From NCBI GenBank assembly GCA_004431415.1, contig QPMI01000672.1, positions 1 to 64,000 of the forward strand: a DNA stretch of 64,000 nt, given 5' to 3'. This document shows, piece after piece, positions 23,301 to 30,789 of the stretch. The notes below the pieces were generated by a model. It searched no databases. It saw nothing but the letters and a program-made list of their open reading frames with translations, and was not told the origin of the DNA. The translations under genes were made by a program, and so were the position numbers. Position 1 is the stretch's first letter. Each line of letters opens with the position of its first letter. This stretch comes from Cyanophora paradoxa (Eukaryota > Glaucocystophyceae > Cyanophorales > Cyanophoraceae).

Positions 23301-25735
23301 CGTATTCCAGGACACCGCCGCCAAAACAGCGTCCGCCCCGCTCGACGAGACCGTCACCGACGGCGGCCCCACCGACTTGGCTGCGAGTAGGCGTCAGGGC
23401 CCAGCGCGACGCGGCCGCCCCGCGGCTCCACCCCGCGCCCCGCCCCCGCGCACCGAACAGCGATGCTGCCGTCGACGAGTTCGTGCTCATCGTGCTTGAC
23501 GCGGCGCCCGGTGTGAAGTCAGGCGCCGCGCCCGTCACGGTCCCCGCGTACGCCGTCAGATTGGCCCCGCTGCACGTGATCGTGTACGACGCGCCCATCT
23601 CGGGGAGCCCCAAGACGGTCACGTTGGCGCTCGTCGCCCCAGCCGTGATCGTGCCGCTCGCCAGGGAGCCCGTCCGCGTCACGCCGGCCCCGGAGCAGCT
23701 CACCTCCAGCGGCCCGTACGTCAGCGCCACACTGCTTGAGTTGTATCCAACCGTCGAGAGCGCCCAGCTCACGGGCACCGTCACCGACGTCGTCGACTGC
23801 GGGATCGGCGTCCCCACCGTCATGCCCGCCACAGTTCTTATATTCACTGTTTTCGGCACCCCGCGTCAGCCCGCGCCCCGCGCTCCACGCCCATTCCCGA
23901 CTGCGGCCCCACGCACCCGTCGAGTACGCCGTGGCGCTCGACGCCACCCCCAGGTACGAGTAGTACACCGTCGCCGCGCAGCTCGTCACGTGCGACTGCA
24001 CCTGCCACCTCCCGGAGCCCGCGCTGACCAGCACCATGGCCGAGCCCGTCCCCGTCTCCGAGGCCACTGTTGCATTCGAGGCCGAGCCCGCCACGCCGTT
24101 GCTCGAGCAGCTCACGGTCACGTTCGCGTACGCCGGCTCCGTGCCCGACGCCCCCGTCGTATTCCAGGACACCGCCGCCAAAACAGCGTCCGCCCCGCTC
24201 AACGAGACCGTCACCAACGGCGTCCCCACTGACTTAGCTGCGGGCGTGGATCAGCTTGGTGTGCAGTTTCAGACACTGCGACGAGGCGAGCTGATACGGA
24301 CCGTAGAGAGACGCCGCTGTAGCCATTCCCGTCGAGGTGATGGCTGCCCTGCTCTCCGTCACAACATTAACAGGCCAGCCTGTTGCAGTCCCCGTCGAGA
24401 AAACAAGATACGCCGCTGAGCACGAGATGTTGTAGGGAGAGCTCATCTCGGGTAGCCCAGTCACCGTCAGAGATGCGCTGCTTGCGCCGTCCAGTGGAAC
24501 GGCGCTCGCTGTCCTCGTGACGCCACTTCCCGAGCACGTCACGTTCAAAGTGCTGTTTGTTGGAGAAAGCGCATATCCCGCAGACAGCGTCCAAGTGAAA
24601 GGAACGATAATCGAAGTGGTCGATGCAGGGGTTATTGTACCGAAAACCAGGCCCGACGCAGTCTTCAATGGCACTGCAGCAGCGGTCAGGCAAGCAATCG
24701 ATCACAGTGCGCGCCAAAGAAAGGGCGCACGTGTCGTCGAGCCTGCAGAGCTGGTGATTGAGCCATTGTACGAGTACGTAACTGTGACCCTGCAGCTGAC
24801 AGGGTAAGACGAAGTGTCCCAGAATGCTGATGATACGTCGATTTGTGCGGTTTGAGTTGCGTTGTTGGCAAGCACGGTCGAATTGGTTGCCGAAACGGCG
24901 TTGCTAGTACAAGTGACGGATTGGCTCACGTTACTGTATGCCTCCGTCTGGCTTGCGGACTGCGTGAGAGTCACTGATCCAACTGCTATGCTTGTGCTGG
25001 TCGTCGTAGCAATCGTTGGCGTCATGATTGCGGTGATTGTTCTCGCTGCGAACGAGTGGCGCATCAGGAAGAGAACAGACAGATTTTTTTTGAATGTATT
25101 GATTTTTTCAAAGCAAATCGAACGAGCTCGAGGCCACCTGCAGGAAGTGATACGATGATTGAATTCACGCAGCTCGTGCATGTAGAAATAGAAGTGGTGC
25201 TGCATCCAGCACATATCATAGGGTTTTTGCAACCGGTGTCGGAGCATGTGGCAGTGTAGTCGAAAGAGCAGGAGATGTTGAAGGAAATTGGCGCCTCCGG
25301 AAAGGGACCGAATGTGGAGCTCAAATCATACGTGTAGAGCCTGGACCCTGGGGGAGGTGCAGTCCCAGTGCTGGGTGGGTACGTCTGCATCACCGTCCAG
25401 TCGGCGCCGTACGGATGCGTGCAGGTGCCTGATATGGAGGTCATGTTTATGATTGTGTTGGCCACGTCTGTCCACGAAAGCTGCCATTGAATCGACGCTG
25501 TCGTCGTGGTAACGGTGCTGCCAGAGTGCGCAAACGAGACCGTTGTTGTTCCAGGTGCCCCTCCAGGTGGTCCACCTCCAACGCCCCCAGGTGGTCCTTG
25601 GGATGTTGCAACGTCCACTCGAAGCAGCAGAAGAAGGCAGATCACGGCACTGAGCGGTGTAGGCTGCCGGCGTCGGAAGGTGGGACGCCCTTGGCCTTGT
25701 GGACGTGAACTCTGCGTCGAGCTATGCGTCTGCAA
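5366..25735 (-). CDS. Giant secreted Ig-like repeat protein, interrupted
   Basis: The start is ATG at 25735. The N-terminus has a basic stretch and then a hydrophobic core AVICLLLLLRVDVATSQ, a typical signal peptide, followed by a Gly/Pro linker and a Cys-rich domain to about 25127. An intron (about 25043-25126) leads to a diverged first A domain, and another intron to a diverged first B domain (24234-24674). Then come about 18 units of ~855 bp. Each unit has exon A (SVTVSSSGADAVLAAVSW...), an intron of ~72 bp beginning gtgcgtgg, exon B (HAKTVENVTVGTPIPQS...) and an intron of ~73 bp beginning gtgcgcgg. Each domain has two Cys about 50-60 residues apart (VSCSS/TSCAA; VSCSG/ITCSG) and several NxS/T sites, which suggests disulphide-linked beta sandwiches on an extracellular fibre. 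Single-base deletions break the frame in several units, and a LINE splits the array. The last unit runs into unrelated DNA at 5414, so no normal 3' end is visible; readthrough stops at 5366. Confidence 0.7.
5377..5400. other. Perfect 24-bp palindrome
   Basis: The 24 bases taagtttaccat/atggtaaactta are an exact inverted repeat with no spacer, built from two opposed TTTACC motifs of the preceding array. It lies about 14 bp before the first base of the 855-bp unit array. It could be a dimeric protein-binding site, a hairpin, or a recombination scar. Confidence 0.9.
5414..11324. repeat. ~855-bp coding tandem array, left block (7 units)
   Basis: The anchor tgcgtgcactgcg, the start of exon B on the minus strand, occurs near 5846, 6700, 7555, 8410, 9267, 10121 and 10977, a spacing of 854-857 bp. 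Units are nearly identical; most differences are one-base losses in C or G runs (for example near 6203, 6427, 6607, 7769, 8263, 10029, 10093 and 10431). The left edge is abrupt at about 5414. The right edge stops inside exon A at 11324, where a retroelement begins. Confidence 0.95.
11325..13087 (+). pseudogene. LINE RT C-terminal region and linker, frameshifted
   Basis: The reading frame at 11331-11930 (KKWQYICDQARGAVALIER, ARISYGLKLMTLSESQCQEL) resembles the segment after the catalytic core of non-LTR reverse transcriptases. The catalytic YxDD/FADD part is absent because of 5' truncation. The protein then changes frame near 11940, 12206, 12460 and 12540. A linker with a Cys/His cluster (YCRCDGHCRH at about 12401-12430) and an acidic helical stretch (12560-12900) follow. 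The several frame breaks mean it is not functional as sequenced. Confidence 0.65.
13088..13653 (+). pseudogene. LINE RNase H domain, frameshifted
   Basis: The four type I RNase H landmarks are visible in order: IWTDGSLKKG (first Asp), NNKAELQAAIVADVL (Glu), LHTDSQNVCTWF (second Asp) and IKVKAHSDEDMHELNDAAD (His region and last Asp). One frame change near 13305 separates the second and third motifs. The domain would degrade the RNA strand of the RNA-DNA hybrid during target-primed reverse transcription. Its presence separates this element from the 35-44 kb LINE, which has none. Confidence 0.8.
13691..14709 (+). pseudogene. LINE C-terminal zinc finger and tail
   Basis: The frame 13691-14254 contains GLCALCSTREIDGDGRPQ followed by EHVLTCPSA. 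This is a C-x2-C ... H-x4-C arrangement like the C-terminal zinc finger of many LINE ORF2 proteins. It overlaps, in another frame, a Lys/Arg-rich tail (14212-14709) with a further Cys pair (RCRECGALE). One indel near 14230 would join the two. The stop is at 14707-14709. Confidence 0.6.
15152..24240. repeat. ~855-bp coding tandem array, right block (11 units)
   Basis: The exon-B anchor recurs near 15284, 16140, 16996, 17851, 18706, 19560, 20416, 21270, 22126 and 22985, with a diverged unit near 23840. Two neighbouring units (15284 and 16140 style; 21270 and 22126) share private variants such as gccgtgcccgtc, evidence of local duplication or conversion. The outermost unit (23726-24240) differs in the first part of exon B and in its intron, then is nearly identical again in exon A. 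Homogenisation therefore fades toward the N-terminal end of the gene. Confidence 0.93.
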
Positions 25736-26280
25736 TTTTTGGGAATTGGGTGAGAGGGGGGAATTGGGTGAGAGGGGGAGAAGGATGCTAAGTGGGGGAA
25801 GGGTGAATGGGAGGGGGAGGGTAAGTGGGGGAAGGGTGGGGAACAGGAGGGAGAGTCTGGTTTTTCAACCAACCCCTTGCCCCATTTTCTCTAGTCCATC
25901 TCTAACTAACCCTGAGGAAGGGAGGTAGGGAGCAGGGGGGGGGGGGAGGGGGGGCGGGGGAAAGGGGGGGGAGGAGGGGGAAGGGGAGGGGGAAGGGGAG
26001 GGGGAAGGGGAGGGGGGAGGGACGGGGAGCGGGCGGTGGAGAAGGGGGGGAGGGGACTTCAGCCGTAGCACGTCTCTAACCCTGAGGAGGGAGGGAGAGT
26101 GTAGGGAGGGGAGGGGGAAGGGGGGAGGGGAAGGGGAGGCGGGGGGAAGGAAGGAGAGAGAAGGCTTCGGGGGGACGAGAGAGGGATGAGAGACGGAGAG
26201 GCTGCGCGCAGGGAGGGGGGGGAGGGGGGCGGCGAGGGGGGGGAACGAAGAGGAGAGGGGGAAGGATGGAAGGCAAAGTG
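25736..26280. repeat. Purine-rich low-complexity region 5' of the giant gene
   Basis: The stretch 25740-25860 is built from gaattgggtgagaggggg-like short repeats. The stretch 25918-26275 is almost pure G/A on the plus strand (ggggaggggaa variants). This lies directly upstream of the minus-strand start at 25735, so it is the proximal promoter region of the giant gene and is C/T-rich on its sense strand. I see no TATA box. Long Ser/Pro open frames on the minus strand here are composition artefacts. Confidence 0.75.
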
Positions 26281-27553
26281 GCTCACCCTCTTGCCAAATG
26301 ATGGTGGCAGCCTGGTCCGTTTCTTCCATACATCTGCAGACCATTCTCCATCTGCAGGACAAAGTTTGGGTGTGCACGTCTGCGACAGGCCCGAGCCGCA
26401 CGGCGACCGGTACGCGCACGTGTGCAGGAACAATGACTTGAACGGGCGGCCTCGCGGTCGGGATCCTTGTGCCTTCGTCGCCTACGCCGAGGTTCGCGCG
26501 CCACGTCACGCCTCGGATCTGAGCCCGCGCCGCGGACGCTTGGCATGGGGGCGTCGCCTCCGGCCAGTGGCCGTGGCCCTCGCGCGGGCAGCGTGGGCCT
26601 TGGAGTGGCTCCGGATCGCCGCTCAGCATCTCCCGCAGCCGGCTGCAGTCGGCAGCTGCGAGGCGCAAGGAAGTTGTCAGTGAGCAGTAGCTACGACAAG
26701 AAGGCGAGGCTGGGGCACCAGGACCTCATTGCGGCCGAGACGACTCCGCGGCAGCCGCACGTGGTTGCGCTCCGGCTGCGGAACGTCACCTCCGGCGGAA
26801 CCCTGAGAGGAGGGACAGGCGCAGGCGCACGCTGCGGTCTATAGCTAGGAGCTCCTCGCCGCTTGCATGGTCATGAATTCGATGCAGGCCTTAGCTGCGA
26901 TCTGGCGCGGGGAGGCTCGCGTTAGCTATCATAGTATGAGATCTGCAGACACGCGCGTGCCTCGCCGCCGAGGCCTAGCTATAGAGGCGTGCACGTGCTT
27001 CGGCGTCCGGCGGCTGTATCCAGGTCCCCCGGAGAGCAATCCCTGCTTCAACGCCCGACGGGCGTGTTCTCGTTGTCCGGGGCGCTTGCAACGCGCCGAT
27101 GGCGATGGCGCTACGAGATGGCAGCGGAGTCAACACGAAGGTCGATGTCAGGAGGAGCGCCGCGGCCGCGGATCTGCGTGATGGCGCTCTTCTGAGACTC
27201 CACTGCCTGCGGGCGCGCCGCACGATCACGGTGAGCGACAGGTCGACGCGCCGCACCGACCATCGACCGGACCGGTATCATCGAACGGAAGCGCACCTCA
27301 AGCCTCGCAAACCAGGTGATGTAGCTAAGAACTGCACACCGCTAGCACGCTTTAGCTAACCGCCAACGCCGGCCCCCTAGCTGGCCTGCTAACTAGTACA
27401 GTACTTCTGTGTCGAGGCCGCACCGTGAGCGCGAGCTATTTGGCAGGCTGGATCGTAGGTGCGTCGCGGCGGCCGCTCCCCACATGCACAGCCTGAGAGA
27501 GGCGCGTCGACGGTCGACGTCGACGTCCCTCCGGCGCCTCCGCTGCTTTCTTC
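26281..27553. other. Intergenic region, no gene assigned
   Basis: Open frames exist on both strands at 26290-26850, but none shows a motif, a clear start or consistent splicing. The stretch 26840-27380 is rich in TAGCTA/AGCT palindromes. Left-flank sequence of the tyrosine-recombinase element follows to 27553. I see nothing else I can support. Confidence 0.5.
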
Positions 27554-27845
27554 TCAACCCTAGCGAGTTTACTCTTAGCAATAGAGGGGTACACTCCCCG
27601 CAGTGCTGTGAGCTCTGCGTCGCTAGCATGGTCATATGCTAATCTAGTATATGCATACACAACTCGAAATGGGTGCCAAGAAGGGGACTGCCTCGGGCCT
27701 GTGAAAATCCTGAGCGTGAAACTGGGCTAGAGTCCGTAGCAGGCAGAGGGGTACGTGAACTAGGGCTAGTTCGCAACACCTGTCCTGGGTACGGCAGTCT
27801 GGCCTAGGGTACGCGAAGCAGGGGAGAGGCAGGACCAAGGCGCCG
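27554..27845 (-). repeat. B2 split direct repeat, 3' terminus
   Basis: Second copy of the 292-bp B repeat; it forms the 3' end of the element on the minus strand. The flanking sequence ctgctttcttc on its left is unique in the window. Confidence 0.93.
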
Positions 27846-27870
27846 TATACATAGGGTAGGGTCGGGTGGG

Positions 27871-27995
27871 AGAGCTCGAGGCGCGACGGCGCACTCGGGG
27901 TACAACAACTGAAGAGGGGCGGGCAGTCGTGCCTCGGGTACAGCTGCTCTACGTCTACTCGCGGGTTGACCTAAGTAAACTACTTTACTATCAAT
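27871..27995 (-). repeat. A2 split direct repeat
   Basis: Internal copy of A1 at the 3' side of the element. It abuts B1 directly (they share the base at 27995) and is separated from B2 by 25 bp (27846-27870). The B1-A2 junction is where a circular intermediate would be copied across. Confidence 0.93.
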
Positions 27996-28286
27996 CAACC
28001 CTAGCGAGTTTACTCTTAGCAATAGAGGGGTACACTCCCCGCAGTGCTGTGAGCTCTGCGTCGCTAGCATGGTCATATGCTAATCTAGTATATGCATACA
28101 CAACTCGAAATGGGTGCCAAGAAGGGGACTGCCTCGGGCCTGTGAAAATCCTGAGCGTGAAACTGGGCTAGAGTCCGTAGCAGGCAGAGGGGTACGTGAA
28201 CTAGGGCTAGTTCGCAACACCTGTCCTGGGTACGGCAGTCTGGCCTAGGGTACGCGAAGCAGGGGAGAGGCAGGACCAAGGCGCCG
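27995..28286 (-). repeat. B1 split direct repeat
   Basis: 292 bp, matching 27554-27845 from tcaaccctagcg through gaccaaggcgccg. It lies just downstream of the tyrosine recombinase ORF, whose stop is at 28358. Confidence 0.93.
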
Positions 28287-28357
28287 AGGCGGGCGGCGGC
28301 TGCGAAGTGGGCGCCGCGCGCTGGCACCCATGGAGAGAGGTGTGTGATGAATGAAGG

Positions 28358-29165
28358 TCAGCTGGAGGGCACTGCGGCTGGGGGCGCGTGGCTGCTGGCG
28401 AGGAGGAGGCCCCGCTGGCGGCGGACGAGCTCGGGGTGCGCACGGATGTACAGCTGGAAAGCGTCGGACCGCCAGCGGCCGAGGAGCTGGATAGCGTAGT
28501 CAGGGAGGCCGGCCTCGAACGCCGCGGTGGCGGCGCCGATGCGGAAGCTGTGCGGCAGCAGACATGGGGAATGTCGACGTCACAGCCCTGGCCTCGCTGA
28601 TCGGTCTTCGACTTCTTCAGGCGGAGGCGGGCGAAGCTCTCGCCCTCGTCCGTGAAGAAGCGGAGGTCGCGGCGCTGGAAGAGCCGGGCCGGGTCGGGCA
28701 CAGGGAGGCGGACAGCACAGACCTCGCTGCAGCGGAAGAAGCCGAAGAAGGCGGTGGAAAAGGCGGCCCAGAGGAGCCGCGTCTCAGGTGACGGGTGGGC
28801 GGCTGCATACTGGGCGAGGTCACTGAGCTGTCCGCGCGTGATCGGGTCGCGGCGGAGTTTGGGGCGAGGGTCGGCCACGCGGGCGATGCCCTCGAGGAGC
28901 CGGGCGAGGCGCGGCATGGAGCCCCAGAAAGTGCTGAAGCCGGAGTCGACGTGCAGCGACTGCACGGCCGTGATGTACGTGCGGATGGATGGCGGGGCGA
29001 CGCCGCCACGGCGGAAGAGGTGCGCCGCGAAGAAGCAGAGTGTAGCCTCCGACGCCGGCAGGACCAAGCCCTGCCTGTCGTGCAGACCCGCTGGAGGCAG
29101 AACTCGATGAACTCGCGCTGCGGGTACGAGTAGCTCCTGCGGGTGCTGGCCGCTAAGCCGGACAT
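28358..29165 (-). pseudogene. Tyrosine recombinase of the YR retrotransposon, frameshifted
   Basis: The ATG at 29165 starts MSGLAASTRRSYSYPQREF, an N-terminal core-binding region. After a frame change near 29090 the text reads SIRTYITAVQSLHVDSG and then FFGFFRCSEV (box I Arg, near 28730) and LRLKKSKTDQRGQG (the Lys beta-hairpin). A second frame change near 28563 is followed by HSFRIGAATAAFEAG, LLGRWRSDAFQLYIR (HxxR, Trp and the Tyr nucleophile, 28440-28560). All catalytic positions R-K-HxxR-W-Y are thus encoded. The stop is at 28358-28360. It would catalyse integration of the circular cDNA. Whether the frameshifts are genuine is unknown. Confidence 0.82.
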
Positions 29166-30781
29166 GTAGAGGTGCGTGGCGAGGGCGGCAAGGGGTCGAT
29201 CGACGGCCAGCAGGCGGGGGTCGGCAAAGAATCCGCTGACCGGTGCAGTCGGCGGAACTGCTCGATCTGGAGGCGGGAGAGGGGGTCGGCCAGGACGTTA
29301 GACAGGCCAGCGATGTGCGTGGCGCGAAACTCGAAAGAGTGGAGGACGGAAAGGGCATAGAGGGTGCGGAGGAGGGTGGCGAAGCCGGGGCGGGGGGAGT
29401 AGCCGTTGGCAATGGCAAGGGCAACCGGCTCGCAGTCGGTGTGGAAGTTAATCCGCCGGCGGTGCCACTGGGGGCCCCACGTGGCGGCGGCGATGACGAT
29501 CGCCATGAGCTCGCGCCAGGGCATGCTGGCAGGGATGTCGGGGTGGTCGGCCCAGGCGCCGAAGAGCCAGGCGTCGCCAAAGACGGCGCCAAAGCCCACG
29601 CCGCTGGCATCAGTCTCCAGGCGTAGCTCCCGCGAGTCGGCCCAGCGGGCTGAGGCGGGGAGGAGGCGGACGCCGTGCCGCTCGGCAAGCAGGAAGCGCC
29701 ACCAACGGAGGTCTGCGTGGAAGCCGGGGTGGAGCGTGGCACGGTGGTGGTCCTCGCGCAGGGCAGAGATGAGACTCAGCACGCGCTGGAGGAAGAAGCG
29801 GCCGGGGGGAATGACGGCGGTGGCGGAGGTGAGGAGACCGGCGAGGGACTGGAGGTCATGCCGGGTGGCGTGCCGCTTTCCCTCCCAGCTGCCGAGGAGC
29901 AAGACGAGGTCCTCGTAGCGGCCGGCCGAGAGGCGCGCCTCCATCGCGTCGGTGTCGAGCTCGATGCCGAGGAAGACGAGGCGGAAGGCGGGCCCCTCCA
30001 GCTTCTCCGCAGCCAGCGGGATGCCCAGGTGGGAGCAGATGGCCTGGAGGGCCTCCATCGACCGTGCACACTCGGCAGTGCCGGGGCGCCCGAGCACGAG
30101 GATGTCGTCGACGTAGCGCAGGAAGAGGACGCCCCCCGACGGAGGGCGTGGTCGAGGCCTGACCGAGGTCCTCGAACGTGCGCGGGAGGAGCGGCCACCG
30201 AATGGGAGAGCCATGTCGTAGTAGAAGTCGTACGCGCCGGGGCGGGCGGGATCCTCGGAGGGGAGGGCGGCACCCAGCAGCCAGTAGTCCTCCGGGCGGA
30301 CCGGCAGGAGGCGGAAGGCGTCCCGCACGTCGGCCTTGCCCAGCTGCGTGAGCCGGCCCAGGGAGATGATGAGCTCGATCGCGTCTGCCACCGAAGGGGA
30401 GGTGTAGTGAAGGGGAGCATTGTCGATGCCGCGGTTGACGCTGAAGCCGCGAAACCGGGGATAGGATAGGTCTGTGATGCGCCGCCACTTGGGTGGGTTG
30501 GAGCGCTTCTTCGGCACGGCGCCGAGTGGCGAGGCGACGAAGGGGGCGAAGGGCGGATGCGGGAAAGGGCCGGCCATGCGTCCCGCCGCCCGCTCCTTGG
30601 CGACGTCCGCCCGCACGGCGTCGAGATGTACCAGCGCCGTGGGATGGGGCCTGTGGACCGCCGAGTAAGGCGGCCCGCGGTAGAGCAGAGGGAAGCCGCG
30701 GGTGAAGCCCTGGGCCAGGCGGGTAGCGAGCGTGGGGTCTGGATGGTCGGCCAGCGCGGCCAGAAGGTTGGGGAGGTGCAC
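29153..30781 (-). CDS. Reverse transcriptase-RNase H of the YR retrotransposon
   Basis: An open frame of 542 codons. RT motifs in order: KWRRITDLSYPRFRGFSVN, LGKADVRDAFRLLPVRPED, ALPFGG and LRYVDDILVLG (the catalytic Asp pair, about 30105). The RNase H follows: LETDASGVGFGAVFG (near 29615), PWRELMAIVIAAATWG, FHTDCEPVALAIANG and THIAGLSNVLADPLSRL (near 29310). The lack of protease and integrase between RT and recombinase fits DIRS-order elements. Between ALPFGG and the YVDD box, the expected family sequence is partly in another frame (RTFEDLGQ near 30170), so two compensating indels probably garble about 30 residues. The stop is close to, and overlaps, the recombinase start at 29165. Confidence 0.85.
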   Translation of the reverse strand: MHLPNLLAALADHPDPTLATRLAQGFTRGFPLLYRGPPYSAVHRPHPTALVHLDAVRADVAKERAAGRMAGPFPHPPFAPFVASPLGAVPKKRSNPPKWRRITDLSYPRFRGFSVNRGIDNAPLHYTSPSVADAIELIISLGRLTQLGKADVRDAFRLLPVRPEDYWLLGAALPSEDPARPGAYDFYYDMALPFGGRSSRARSRTSVRPRPRPPSGGVLFLRYVDDILVLGRPGTAECARSMEALQAICSHLGIPLAAEKLEGPAFRLVFLGIELDTDAMEARLSAGRYEDLVLLLGSWEGKRHATRHDLQSLAGLLTSATAVIPPGRFFLQRVLSLISALREDHHRATLHPGFHADLRWWRFLLAERHGVRLLPASARWADSRELRLETDASGVGFGAVFGDAWLFGAWADHPDIPASMPWRELMAIVIAAATWGPQWHRRRINFHTDCEPVALAIANGYSPRPGFATLLRTLYALSVLHSFEFRATHIAGLSNVLADPLSRLQIEQFRRLHRSADSLPTPACWPSIDPLPPSPRTSTCPA

Positions 30782-30789
30782 CGGCGTGG

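Noticed and set aside
5415-24232. Many long plus-strand open frames across the tandem array (up to 668 codons)
   Set aside because: They are the antisense and third-frame shadows of the minus-strand Ig-like units. They cross the intron positions, have Arg/Pro-rich composition and no signal peptide, and the period keeps them open.
25865-26668. 267-codon minus-strand frame upstream of the giant gene
   Set aside because: Its C-terminal half is purely low-complexity Ser/Pro from a purine-rich tract and its N-terminal half has no motif. It could hide an exon but I cannot support one.
27554-28286. Long terminal repeats of an LTR retrotransposon
   Set aside because: The repeats are arranged B2-A2-B1 on one side with only A1 on the other, and there is a tyrosine recombinase with no integrase or protease, so this is a split-direct-repeat YR element.
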